A stretch of DNA of 7,367 nt, taken from positions 1-7,367 of the forward strand of contig VBOC01000161.1 in assembly GCA_005877655.1 (NCBI GenBank), given 5' to 3'. Shown piece after piece: positions 1-6,170 of this stretch. Source of the stretch: Ignavibacteria bacterium. Lineage in GTDB: Bacteria > Bacteroidota > Ignavibacteria > UBA10030 > SZUA-254. The first letter of the stretch is position 1; each line of letters starts with the position of its first letter. The notes under the pieces were generated by a model. It did no database searches. It was not told the DNA's origin and saw nothing but the letters and a program-made list of their open reading frames with translations. Both the position numbers and the translations under genes were made by a program.

Positions 1-747
1 AGCCGGGCTTCAGTCCGAAGATATCATCGCAGAACCAGAGGTGATCCGGCCGGTAATCGGCCTTCAGGATCGAGATCTCTTCGCAAACGTTCTCCGGAGA
101 CCGGGAGTGATACGTCTGTCCATAGATCGGCTTTGCGCACCAGTTACAATGAAAGGGACAGCCGCGCGTGGTGACAAGATTCATCGAAAAGTAACCGTGC
201 CGCTTCTTCCAGGCCGACCGATAAGCGGCGATATCGAGCAGATCCCTTGCGGGAAACGGCAGTGCATCCGGATTGTGGAGCGCCTCGCGCACAGGGGTCC
301 TGGCGACAGCGCCTCGATTCGAATACACCAGTCCGGGAATTGACAGGTCATCATCGCCGGCACCGGATCTGACATGCTCGATGAGTTCACCGAGCGTTAA
401 TTCACCTTCCCCGGCAATGACGTAATCAGCCCCGTGCGCCAGGTATTCCGGTGCGTGGTCCGCCGGATCGGACCCGTGGACGACGACGACGCATCCTCGT
501 TGTTTCGCGAGCCGTGTCATGGTGAACGCCGCCTCACGCATCCGGCTCGCTTGTGCCTGCAGAGGGAGGAAGCAAGATTCTCCGCCCCGGGGGCAAACAT
601 GCTGTCAAAGAGCGCGATAGTATGACCGCGCTTCCGCACCTGGGACGCGGCGTACAATGTCCCGAGCGGAGCGTAAGGCATCATCGCCCGATGTTCCTTC
701 GGATCGAGAGAGAGGAAGTAAGAGTGGGTGAAAAGGATCTCGGCCAT
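1..747 (-). CDS. B12-binding radical SAM protein, frameshifted near 560 and cut by the window edge
   Basis: This is the N-terminal part of a cobalamin-binding-domain radical SAM protein; its substrate cannot be told. The first frame starts at ATG 747 (MAEILFTHSYFLSLDP) and shows the start of a B12-binding-like fold: a PYAPLGTLYAA stretch, then a strand ending in LFDSM. That frame stops at 517-519. The homologous reading continues one frame over from about 559 (SRMREAAFTMTRLAKQRGC, then HGSDPADH and GADYVIAGEGE). It reaches the radical SAM cluster motif TTRGCPFHCNWCAKP, whose CxxxCxxC cysteine codons are at 158-160, 146-148 and 137-139 and would bind the 4Fe-4S cluster that cleaves S-adenosylmethionine. 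From memory of the family, about 20 residues between the two parts are missing, so the break looks like a short deletion rather than a one-base error. Gene callers may report two fragments, 747-517 and from ATG 541 leftwards. The start overlaps the upstream stop as TAATG, suggesting translational coupling. The C-terminus lies beyond position 1. Confidence 0.85.
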
Positions 748-1688
748 TATAAACGGCTTTCCGGATCGACCCATCCCCCGGCCAGGGAACGTTCTTCCAG
801 TTTCTTGCGGTAGATGCCCAACACCTTGTCCGAGAAATTCCCGACATAAGCGCGAGATTCGGACGGGCTTGACCGGAAGATCCTTTCCCGCGTGGCGTCG
901 TCATGGTGAGGATAACGCTTTTTCCACGTGCGCTGCATGAACTCAAGGAGCGATCGTTCGAGCCTTGCAGCCCACCGGCCCCGAAATGGCAGCTCCAGCA
1001 TACGCTGGAGGAGACTATTCCGGTCACTCAATGTCACGTGATGCACCGCGAAAATGCGGTAATTTGGGAAGAAGTTCCGGATCCAGGCATTGGCATTCAT
1101 ATACTTTAAGTACAGCTCGGCGTTGAAGAGCGGCACGAGGTGCGCGATCTCAGTGGCAGTGTAGTAATTGTGCTCTCCGAGCGCCAGATGGAGCGTATCA
1201 ACGTAGTAATTCAAACAGAAGTACTTCTTGCTGTTGAGAAGGAACACCTTCTTGAAGGCCACGAGCATTGACCGGCAGATCCAAAGTCTTCCAGGTTCCG
1301 TTACAATGACGTAGTCGATGTCGCTCTCCGGACTTGCGACTCCCTTTGAGAGATCGCCGGAAATGAAGATGGCGCGCACAAATGGAAACCGTCTGATCAC
1401 GTGTGCCACGACTTTTGCGATTCGCAGCCGCCTTTCTGCCAACGCCGCGCGCCGCAGTCTCAAGCCCGACAAGTCGGAGCCGCTGCTCGTCAAACTATAA
1501 TAACCCTTCTCCGACCGGATCAACCCGGCCCTCGACATGGAATCCAGCGCCTCGCTCAATCCGGATCTTGATATCGAGTTGCGCGGGAGCAGGTGGAAAA
1601 GCTCATGGGAGGTCAGAGGATGGTCGAAGATCTCATAGTACAACAGCGTGCGGACGATATCGGAATTGAGGAGAGAGACCGACGTCAT
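747..1688 (-). CDS. Nucleotidyltransferase-domain protein with N-terminal winged-helix-like region
   Basis: A 313-residue protein if started at ATG 1688 (MTSVSLL), or 321 if started at ATG 1712. Residues 1-70 resemble a winged helix (ILFxxEIFDHPLT-type opening, then GLSEALDSMSRAGLI and a KGYYSLT wing). Residues 105-130 carry the DNA polymerase beta-type nucleotidyltransferase signature: FISGDLSKG, then SDIDYVIV with the metal-ligand aspartates D123 and D125. The usual Gly-Ser is Gly-Asp here (G111-D112). The C-terminal half is helical, rich in aromatic and basic residues, and has no motif I can name. Its biochemical role is unknown; members of this broad family transfer nucleotides to small molecules, proteins or RNA. 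It is the first gene of a two-gene minus-strand unit, and its TAA overlaps the start of the radical SAM gene. I prefer ATG 1688 because a possible promoter -10 element overlaps the 1712 start. Neither start has a clear Shine-Dalgarno sequence. Confidence 0.75.
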   Translation of the reverse strand: MTSVSLLNSDIVRTLLYYEIFDHPLTSHELFHLLPRNSISRSGLSEALDSMSRAGLIRSEKGYYSLTSSGSDLSGLRLRRAALAERRLRIAKVVAHVIRRFPFVRAIFISGDLSKGVASPESDIDYVIVTEPGRLWICRSMLVAFKKVFLLNSKKYFCLNYYVDTLHLALGEHNYYTATEIAHLVPLFNAELYLKYMNANAWIRNFFPNYRIFAVHHVTLSDRNSLLQRMLELPFRGRWAARLERSLLEFMQRTWKKRYPHHDDATRERIFRSSPSESRAYVGNFSDKVLGIYRKKLEERSLAGGWVDPESRL

Positions 1689-1710
1689 GGCTGATGAACC
1701 GAATGTAACC

Positions 1711-1738
1711 ATTTTATCAAAGATAACAAAGACCGCAA
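1711..1738 (-). promoter_or_regulatory. Possible sigma-70-like promoter for the minus-strand pair
   Basis: Read on the minus strand, TTGCGG (1733-1738) is followed after 16 bases by TAAAAT (1711-1716). The -10 is a 5/6 match to consensus and the -35 is only partly matched. The same stretch also contains TATCTTTG, which resembles the Bacteroidota -7 element TAnnTTTG, but its partner TTTG is too close. If used, transcription would begin just upstream of ATG 1688, giving a very short leader. Confidence 0.35.
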
Positions 1739-1787
1739 AATGCGTGCCGCGCGCTCAGGCAGGAGAGAGACTCCCTCGCTTTATGAA

Positions 1788-1799
1788 TCATCCGGATGA
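1788..1799. repeat. Perfect 12-base palindrome in the divergent intergenic region
   Basis: TCATCCGGATGA is a perfect inverted repeat with no spacer. A smaller inverted repeat, CTCCG-CT-CGGAG, lies at 1812-1823. Both sit between the divergent minus-strand pair and the PASTA gene, where an operator could act. Nothing shows that a regulator binds here, and palindromes of this size can occur by chance. The rest of 1739-1888 shows no gene and no other structure I can support. Confidence 0.3.
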
Positions 1800-1888
1800 C
1801 GGGCGATCTCACTCCGCTCGGAGGGCAGGCTGCACCACTATTGTCTCATCCCTGTACCACGGTTGGGACATTCGATCGAACCGCCAGG

Positions 1889-1917
1889 TTGAAGTTCAGG
1901 CAAGTATTTGCTATATT
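1889..1917 (+). promoter_or_regulatory. Sigma-70-like promoter of the PASTA-rpe unit
   Basis: TTGAAG (1889-1894), a 17-base spacer and TATATT (1912-1917) make a good -35/-10 pair. The start of transcription is expected near 1924, which leaves about 25 bases before ATG 1951. TATTTTTG (1914-1921) also fits the Bacteroidota -7 consensus TAnnTTTG, with TTG at 1889-1891 roughly where the -33 element would be, so the site is compatible with either type of housekeeping promoter. Confidence 0.6.
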
Positions 1918-1950
1918 TTTGCGGCATGAACGAAAAAAATCTGGTGCGTA

Positions 1951-2660
1951 ATGGATCGGAACGTTAGGGGCATGCTCCGTTCCGCGCGCGCGAAGAGAGC
2001 CTACCTCGTACTCTTCATCCTCTTCGTTCTCTTCTTCACCTTCAACGACATCATCTTTCCCTGGTACGTCAACCAGGGGGGCATTGTCAATGTTCCCTCC
2101 GTTCTCGGTCAATCATTCGATGAGGCCGTGAAAAACCTGGCCGCCCAGGGACTCGAAGGAAGAAAAGGCGACGTGCGTATGGACAAGGAACATCCTGCCG
2201 GAATTGTCATCATTCAAAGCCCTTTCGCGGGTGACAAGGTCAAGAAGGGCCGTCGCGTCTACCTCACGGTGAGCGGGGGTGAACAGGTCGCAACAGTTCC
2301 CAATATCAAAGGCAGAACGCTCCGGGATGCCAGATTCGGGCTTGAGCGGGAGGGCCGCCGGCGCCCGGTACGAGCATGAAGCGGGATGGGTTCGTCTCCG
2401 TTGTGTTGAGCCAGGGGTCGACGCTTCAAAAGATCAGCGTGCCGGACATAACCGGCAAGTCTCTGACTGAAGCAAAAACGCTTCTCGCGGCTTCCGGGTT
2501 GAAACTCGGCAATATCACCTACATTCCTTCGCTCGAACTACTGCCGAACACGGTCGTGGAGCAATTTCCCCGGAAGGGCGAGCTCGTGGCGAACGGCCAG
2601 GCGGTTGATGTTTTCGTCGTGCAAGGCGGGGAAAAGAACAGGGAGATTATCGAATATTGA
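1951..2660 (+). CDS. Membrane-anchored PASTA-domain protein, frameshifted near 2357
   Basis: A single-pass membrane protein without a kinase domain. Residues 1-16 are basic and cytoplasmic (RSARAKR). Residues 17-36 form one hydrophobic segment (LVLFILFVLFF). The rest would be outside the cytoplasmic membrane. PASTA repeat 1 spans about residues 45-110 (VPSVLGQSFDEAVKNL to VYLTVSGG). Repeat 2 begins VPNIKGRTLRDARFGLEREG and breaks at residue 135. The frame that resumes near 2361 reads APGTSMKRDGFVSVVLSQG, the end of repeat 2. Repeat 3 (VPDITGKSLTEAKTLL to VFVVQGG) is complete. About 22 residues of repeat 2 are therefore missing, along with the frame. As given, there are two overlapping fragments, 1951-2379 and 2376-2660, joined by an ATGA that looks like translational coupling but falls inside a domain. 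PASTA domains commonly bind muropeptides or cell-wall material, so an envelope role is likely. rpe follows 13 bases after the stop. ATG 1951 has no clear Shine-Dalgarno sequence. Confidence 0.85.
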
Positions 2661-2673
2661 GACAACCCGGGGC

Positions 2674-3330
2674 ATGCTGAAAATCGCGCCGTCGATCCTT
2701 TCGGCGGATTTCAAAAATCTCGAACAGCAGGTTCGCCTTGCCGAACGGGGGGGCGCCGATTGGCTCCATCTCGACATCATGGACGGTCACTTCGTTCCAA
2801 ACCTCACGTTTGGCCCGCTCGTGGTTGAGGCGATCCGGTCGATCACCCGGCTTCCGCTGGACACGCACCTTATGATCGAAGATCCCTCCCGCTCCATCGA
2901 TGACTTCCGGGCCGCGGGATCGACGCGCCTCACCGTTCACGTCGAGGCCGCCGTTCATCTTCATCGTGTGGTCGAACAGATTCGTGAGAAGGGGATGAAG
3001 GCGGGTATCGCGCTGAATCCTTCCACACCGGCGTCTGCAATCAAGGAAATGATCCCCTTCGTCGATCTGGTCAACGTCATGACGGTGGATCCGGGATTCG
3101 GAGGCCAGGAATTCATCAGGCCGATGCTCAGGAAAATCCGCGAAGTCGCCGAGATGATCGCAGCCAGTCGATCAAGGGCCTACCTGGAAGTCGACGGGGG
3201 AATCAGCGAGCGCAATGCCGCCGAACTGGTCCGTGCGGGGGCGACGGTCCTGGTCGCGGGCCACTCTGTCTACGCCCGGCGCAATGTCAGCGCGGCAATT
3301 CGCAGCCTCCGCAAAGCGGCGACACGGTGA
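2674..3330 (+). CDS. rpe: Ribulose-phosphate 3-epimerase
   Basis: A cytoplasmic enzyme that interconverts D-ribulose 5-phosphate and D-xylulose 5-phosphate in the pentose phosphate pathway. The 218-residue length is normal for the family and no segment is missing. The TIM-barrel signatures are all present: IAPSILSADF at the N-terminus, HLDIMDGHFVPN with H32 and D34, THLMI with H65, VMTVDPGFGGQEF at 135-147 for phosphate and loop contacts, and EVDGGIS with D174. H32, D34, H65 and D174 match the metal-binding and acid/base residues known from the family. A second phosphate-binding region, VLVAGHSVY, lies near the C-terminus. The start is ATG 2674, 13 bases after the stop of the PASTA gene; upstream in-frame starts would overlap that gene. 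The GGGG directly before the ATG is too close to be a good ribosome site. It is probably co-transcribed with the PASTA gene. Confidence 0.96.
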   Translation: MLKIAPSILSADFKNLEQQVRLAERGGADWLHLDIMDGHFVPNLTFGPLVVEAIRSITRLPLDTHLMIEDPSRSIDDFRAAGSTRLTVHVEAAVHLHRVVEQIREKGMKAGIALNPSTPASAIKEMIPFVDLVNVMTVDPGFGGQEFIRPMLRKIREVAEMIAASRSRAYLEVDGGISERNAAELVRAGATVLVAGHSVYARRNVSAAIRSLRKAATR

Positions 3331-3370
3331 AATGATGCACCACGGCCGCACCCCCAATCCGTCCGTCCGT

Positions 3371-3411
3371 TAAACCGCCGATTCCGGTTTATCCGCTCCC
3401 CCGCAGGAGCG
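3371..3411. other. Two adjacent stem-loops after rpe
   Basis: The first is TAAACCG (3371-3377), a 7-base loop and CGGTTTA (3385-3391). The second is CGCTCC (3394-3399), a 6-base loop and GGAGCG (3406-3411). They lie 41 bases after the rpe stop and just before the promoter of the next gene, so they may end or protect the upstream transcript. Neither is followed by a run of T, so this is not a classical intrinsic terminator. Confidence 0.45.
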
Positions 3412-3423
3412 CCGGCACTGTAC

Positions 3424-3452
3424 TTGACAATAACCGGTCGAAGCCTTATATT
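3424..3452 (+). promoter_or_regulatory. Strong sigma-70 promoter of the lrp-glnA unit
   Basis: TTGACA (3424-3429) is a perfect -35 element. It is followed by a 17-base spacer and TATATT (3447-3452). Transcription should begin near 3459, giving a leader of about 45 bases before the TTG start of the regulator gene. The AT-rich stretch 3447-3490 would be a natural site for control by the Lrp-type protein encoded just downstream, but no defined operator can be read from one sequence. Confidence 0.75.
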
Positions 3453-3502
3453 ATTAAGGTAGGTAGTTCTCTTTCCCTTAGTTAATTAGAACAAATCTGC
3501 TT

Positions 3503-3991
3503 TTGACCTTGAATAGTAAGGAAACCGTTTCGGTCCTGGACGAGGTCGATACCAAAATCCTGGAAATTCTCCAGCAAAACGCACGCACACGGCGCAATGA
3601 CCTTGCATCCCTAGTGGGGCTTTCGTTGCCGTCAGTGAGCGACCGATTGCGGAAACTCGAGGAGGGGGGATATATCGAAGGCTACTATACCCGTGTCGAT
3701 CCGAAGATGCTGGGTCGTGACATCACGGCTTTCATTTTTGTCTCCGTCGATTCCTCCAAACATTATAATTCCTTCCTCGATCATGCCCACGCCAATGATG
3801 ATATCCTGGAATGTCATGCAGTGACCGGGGAGGGCTCGCACCTGCTCAAAATCCGCACCGAAAACACCGCCACCCTGGAGAAACTGCTCGCCAAAATCCA
3901 ATCCTGGCAGGGCGTCACGGGTACCAGAACAAGCGTTGTTCTCTCCACATCGAAAGAAACGACGAGACTAAAAATCCATAACTCGAAATAA
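3503..3991 (+). CDS. Lrp/AsnC family transcriptional regulator
   Basis: A DNA-binding regulator of the feast/famine family, about 160 residues and complete. Residues 12-62 form the AsnC-type helix-turn-helix (LDEVDTKILEILQQNAR, then LASLVGLSLPSVSDRLRKLEEGGYI). Residues 72-150 form the RAM ligand-binding and oligomerisation domain (FIFVSVD, ILECHAVTGEGSHLLKIRT, GVTGTRTSVVL). Family members bind amino acids or related small molecules and form dimers to octamers. No ATG is available at the N-terminus; TTG 3503 or TTG 3509 (LNSKETVS) are the candidate starts, and no good Shine-Dalgarno sequence precedes either. It is expressed from the strong promoter at 3424-3452. The glnA start lies only 25 bases after its stop, so control of glutamine synthetase, and probably of itself, is the natural inference. 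The effector cannot be told from sequence. Confidence 0.92.
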   Translation: MTLNSKETVSVLDEVDTKILEILQQNARTRRNDLASLVGLSLPSVSDRLRKLEEGGYIEGYYTRVDPKMLGRDITAFIFVSVDSSKHYNSFLDHAHANDDILECHAVTGEGSHLLKIRTENTATLEKLLAKIQSWQGVTGTRTSVVLSTSKETTRLKIHNSK

Positions 3992-4016
3992 CAAACAAAC
4001 CGGAAAGGGACTCCGT

Positions 4017-5382
4017 ATGCGTGCACCAAAGCCGAAGGCAGTGAAAAATAAAGCCGGCAATGTCTTCAAGACAATTGCGGCGCATAAGATCGACGTGATC
4101 GATCTTCGCTTTTGCGACATGCTGGGCCAGTGGCAGCATTTTTCGGTAACCCGGAATGAATTCGACGAGGATGCCTTCACTCAGGGTGTCGGATTCGACG
4201 GCTCGAGCATCCGCGGCTTCCAGCGGATCCACGAGAGCGACATGCTCCTGTTCCCCGATCCGGACACGGCATTCATCGATCCGTTCACCTCAATGGTACA
4301 CGCGGGACAGCCGGTATGTCGCCGCAAAGGCGGAATCGTACCTTCGCTCGACCGGAATCGCGGACACTTGTTTTGTCGGGCCGGAATTGGAATTTTTCAT
4401 CCTCGACAGCGTGCGGTTCGACCAGTCGCACAATTTCGGTTTCTACTATCTCGATGCCGAGGAAGGGTTCTGGAACAGCGGGAAGGAAACCAACGGAGTT
4501 CCCAACCTCGGTCACAAACCCCGGTTCAAGGAAGGGTACTTCCCGACCTCCCCGATCGACAGCCATCAGGACATCCGCTCGGAGATGGCTTTAACACTTG
4601 AGCGCGTCGGTGTGGGAGTGGAGGTTCATCACCACGAGGTTGCAACCGCCGGCCAGACAGAAATCGACATGCGCCGGGACACGTTGCTCCGGATGGGGGA
4701 TGACGTCCTCAAGTACAAATACGTCGTGAAGAATGTAGCAAAGAAGAACGGCAAGACCGTCACGTTTATGCCCAAACCGATTTTCAACGACAACGGGTCG
4801 GGCATGCACGTGCATCTCAGCCTCTGGAAAGGGAGCAAGCCGCTGTTCTACGGCGACAAATACGCCCAGCTGAGCCCGATGGCGCTCCACTTTATCGGGG
4901 GCATCCTCAAGCACGCCCCTGCGCTCTGCGGAATGACGCCCGGCTTCGAAGCGCCGGTGAATCTTGCCTATTCCAAACGAAACCGCAGCGCTGCTGTACG
5001 GATTCCGATGTACTCCAACAATCCCAAGGCGAAGCGGATCGAATATCGCTGCCCCGACCCGGCCTGCAATCCGTATCTCACGTTTGCGGCCTTGCTCATG
5101 GCCGGCCTGGATGGCGTTAAGAACAAAATCGACCCGGGAAAGCCCCTGGATGTCGACATTTACGATCTCGAGGGAAGCGAGCTGGGCAAGGTGCCCACCA
5201 CCCCGGGTTCGCTCGAGCAGGCATTGAAAAATTTGGAACTCGATCACGACTTTCTGATGCACGGAAAAGTCTTCACAGAAGACTTAATCGAGACATGGAT
5301 CGAGTATAAGATCGAGCGAGAGGTGAAACCCATGCAGCTTCGGCCTCATCCGTACGAGTTCTCGCTCTACTACGACGTCTGA
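4017..5382 (+). CDS. glnA: Type I glutamine synthetase, frameshifted near 4292 and with a second internal deletion near 4932
   Basis: Glutamine synthetase makes glutamine from glutamate, ammonia and ATP in the cytoplasm. ATG 4017 is preceded by a GGAAAGGGA ribosome site six bases upstream. The N-terminal beta-grasp domain ([38 protein letters not shown]) reads in this frame to about 4290. The rest of the enzyme is in another frame from about 4297 ([16 protein letters not shown]) to the stop at 5382. It includes [65 protein letters not shown] and [20 protein letters not shown] holds a tyrosine at the place where GSI-beta enzymes are adenylylated. Two conserved segments are absent: about 18 residues between FIDPFTS and YTRD (family: a PTLxLxC-like strand), and about 11 residues between HAPALC and TPGFE (family: NPTTNSYKRL, which lies at the active site). 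As written the gene cannot make a working enzyme. A gene caller would probably report the large fragment 4156-5382. It is probably co-transcribed with the regulator gene. Confidence 0.93.
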
Positions 5383-5386
5383 GCGG

Positions 5387-5415
5387 CGGCGGAGCTCAGC
5401 TTCGGCCCTCCGCCG
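5387..5415 (+). terminator. Strong stem-loop just after glnA
   Basis: CGGCGGAG (5387-5394) pairs perfectly with CTCCGCCG (5408-5415) across a 13-base loop that itself contains a small GC-TTCG-GC hairpin (5399-5406). It begins five bases after the glnA stop. There is no T run after it, so it may be a 3'-end stabiliser or a factor-dependent stop rather than an intrinsic terminator. It could reduce read-through into the next gene. Confidence 0.5.
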
Positions 5416-5453
5416 ACTTGAGATTGCGGAGGAAGTTTCTTACTTTGAGCCCG

Positions 5454-6170
5454 ATGAATTACACGTCGATCCTCCTCTCGACGCGGGGCCGCGTTACAAC
5501 CATCTCGCTGAATCGGCCCGACCGCAGGAATGCGCTCAACGATGTGATGATCAGCGAACTCACCGATGCGTTCGGCACCGCCAATCGCGATCATCAGATA
5601 CGGGTCGTCATCCTGACGGGCGAAGGGCTTTCGTTTTGTGCAGGCATGGACCTCGAGTATCTTCGAAGGACGTCGGAGCTGGGACAGGCCGAAAATCTTG
5701 AGGACGCCCGCAACCTCATGAAGCTCCTCGAATCGATCCACGCGCTCAAGAAACCCGTGGCGGCGATGGTGAACGGTCCGGCCCTGGGCGGGGGATGCGG
5801 GCTTGCAGCGGCGTGTGACTTCGTGTTCGTCCCTTACCTGATGAAGCGCATGGGTGAGAGCTCCGCCCGGGAATTCGTGCTCCGGGGGGAGATCCTGAAG
5901 GCAGAGGCGGCGAAGGCGAAGGGGCTGGTAAGCGAAGTGGTCGATGACGGAAGCCTCACATCGAAGGTTTTGGAATTTGCGTACCAGCTGGCTAGGTCGA
6001 CAAGCGGATCCTCCCTGATGCTCACCAAAGAATTGTTTTCGCGGTACGATGAGATGGACACCAGGAACGCGATGGAATATGCCGCGAATCTCAATGCCCT
6101 GGCCCGCAAGACCGATGACTTCAGAAGGGGGATCGACGCGTTTCTCCGAAAAGAGGACATCGATTGGTAG
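5454..6170 (+). CDS. Enoyl-CoA hydratase/isomerase (crotonase) family protein with an internal in-frame deletion
   Basis: A crotonase-fold acyl-CoA enzyme; the likely reaction is hydration of an enoyl-CoA or methylglutaconyl-CoA type substrate in fatty-acid or branched amino-acid breakdown. From ATG 5454 it has 238 residues, while relatives have about 260. LNRPDRRNALN (19-29) is the usual N-terminal signature. FCAGMDL (61-67) and ALGGGCGLAAACDF (110-123) supply the two oxyanion-hole backbone positions. After CDFVFV the sequence jumps at residue 127 to YLMKRMGESSAREFVLRGE. The family normally has about 21 more residues here, with an ARFG-x-x-E-V-x-x-G-F-x-P-A pattern that holds the catalytic glutamate(s). 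That segment is missing without loss of frame, so catalysis is doubtful as written. The start is uncertain: a strong GGAGGAAG (5428-5435) lies 18 bases before ATG 5454 and fits TTG 5445 somewhat better. It overlaps apt by seven bases. Confidence 0.88.
   Translation: MNYTSILLSTRGRVTTISLNRPDRRNALNDVMISELTDAFGTANRDHQIRVVILTGEGLSFCAGMDLEYLRRTSELGQAENLEDARNLMKLLESIHALKKPVAAMVNGPALGGGCGLAAACDFVFVPYLMKRMGESSAREFVLRGEILKAEAAKAKGLVSEVVDDGSLTSKVLEFAYQLARSTSGSSLMLTKELFSRYDEMDTRNAMEYAANLNALARKTDDFRRGIDAFLRKEDIDW

Noticed and set aside
41..1109. Plus-strand open frames opposite the radical SAM and nucleotidyltransferase genes
   Set aside because: The minus strand carries the recognisable protein motifs; the plus-strand translations have none.
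2376..2660. Independent small gene starting at ATG 2376, coupled by ATGA to the gene before it
   Set aside because: The frame upstream of this ATG already encodes the end of a PASTA repeat, so the ATG is an internal methionine of a broken gene.
3353..3370. Short CCGT tandem repeat as a microsatellite or phase-variable tract
   Set aside because: There are only about three copies and it is not inside a gene or between promoter elements.
3371..3411. Classical intrinsic terminator after rpe
   Set aside because: Two stem-loops exist but neither is followed by a T run, so they are listed only as stem-loops.
4591..5262. Long open frame of 223 codons on the minus strand inside glnA
   Set aside because: It lies fully opposite clear glutamine synthetase motifs and shows no family signature of its own. 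High-GC coding sequence often leaves the opposite strand open.
4017..5382. Programmed frameshifting or translational bypassing to rebuild glnA and the other broken genes
   Set aside because: Frameshifting or bypassing can skip or re-read bases but cannot supply the conserved residues that are absent from the DNA. No slippery heptamer with a downstream structure was seen at the junctions.
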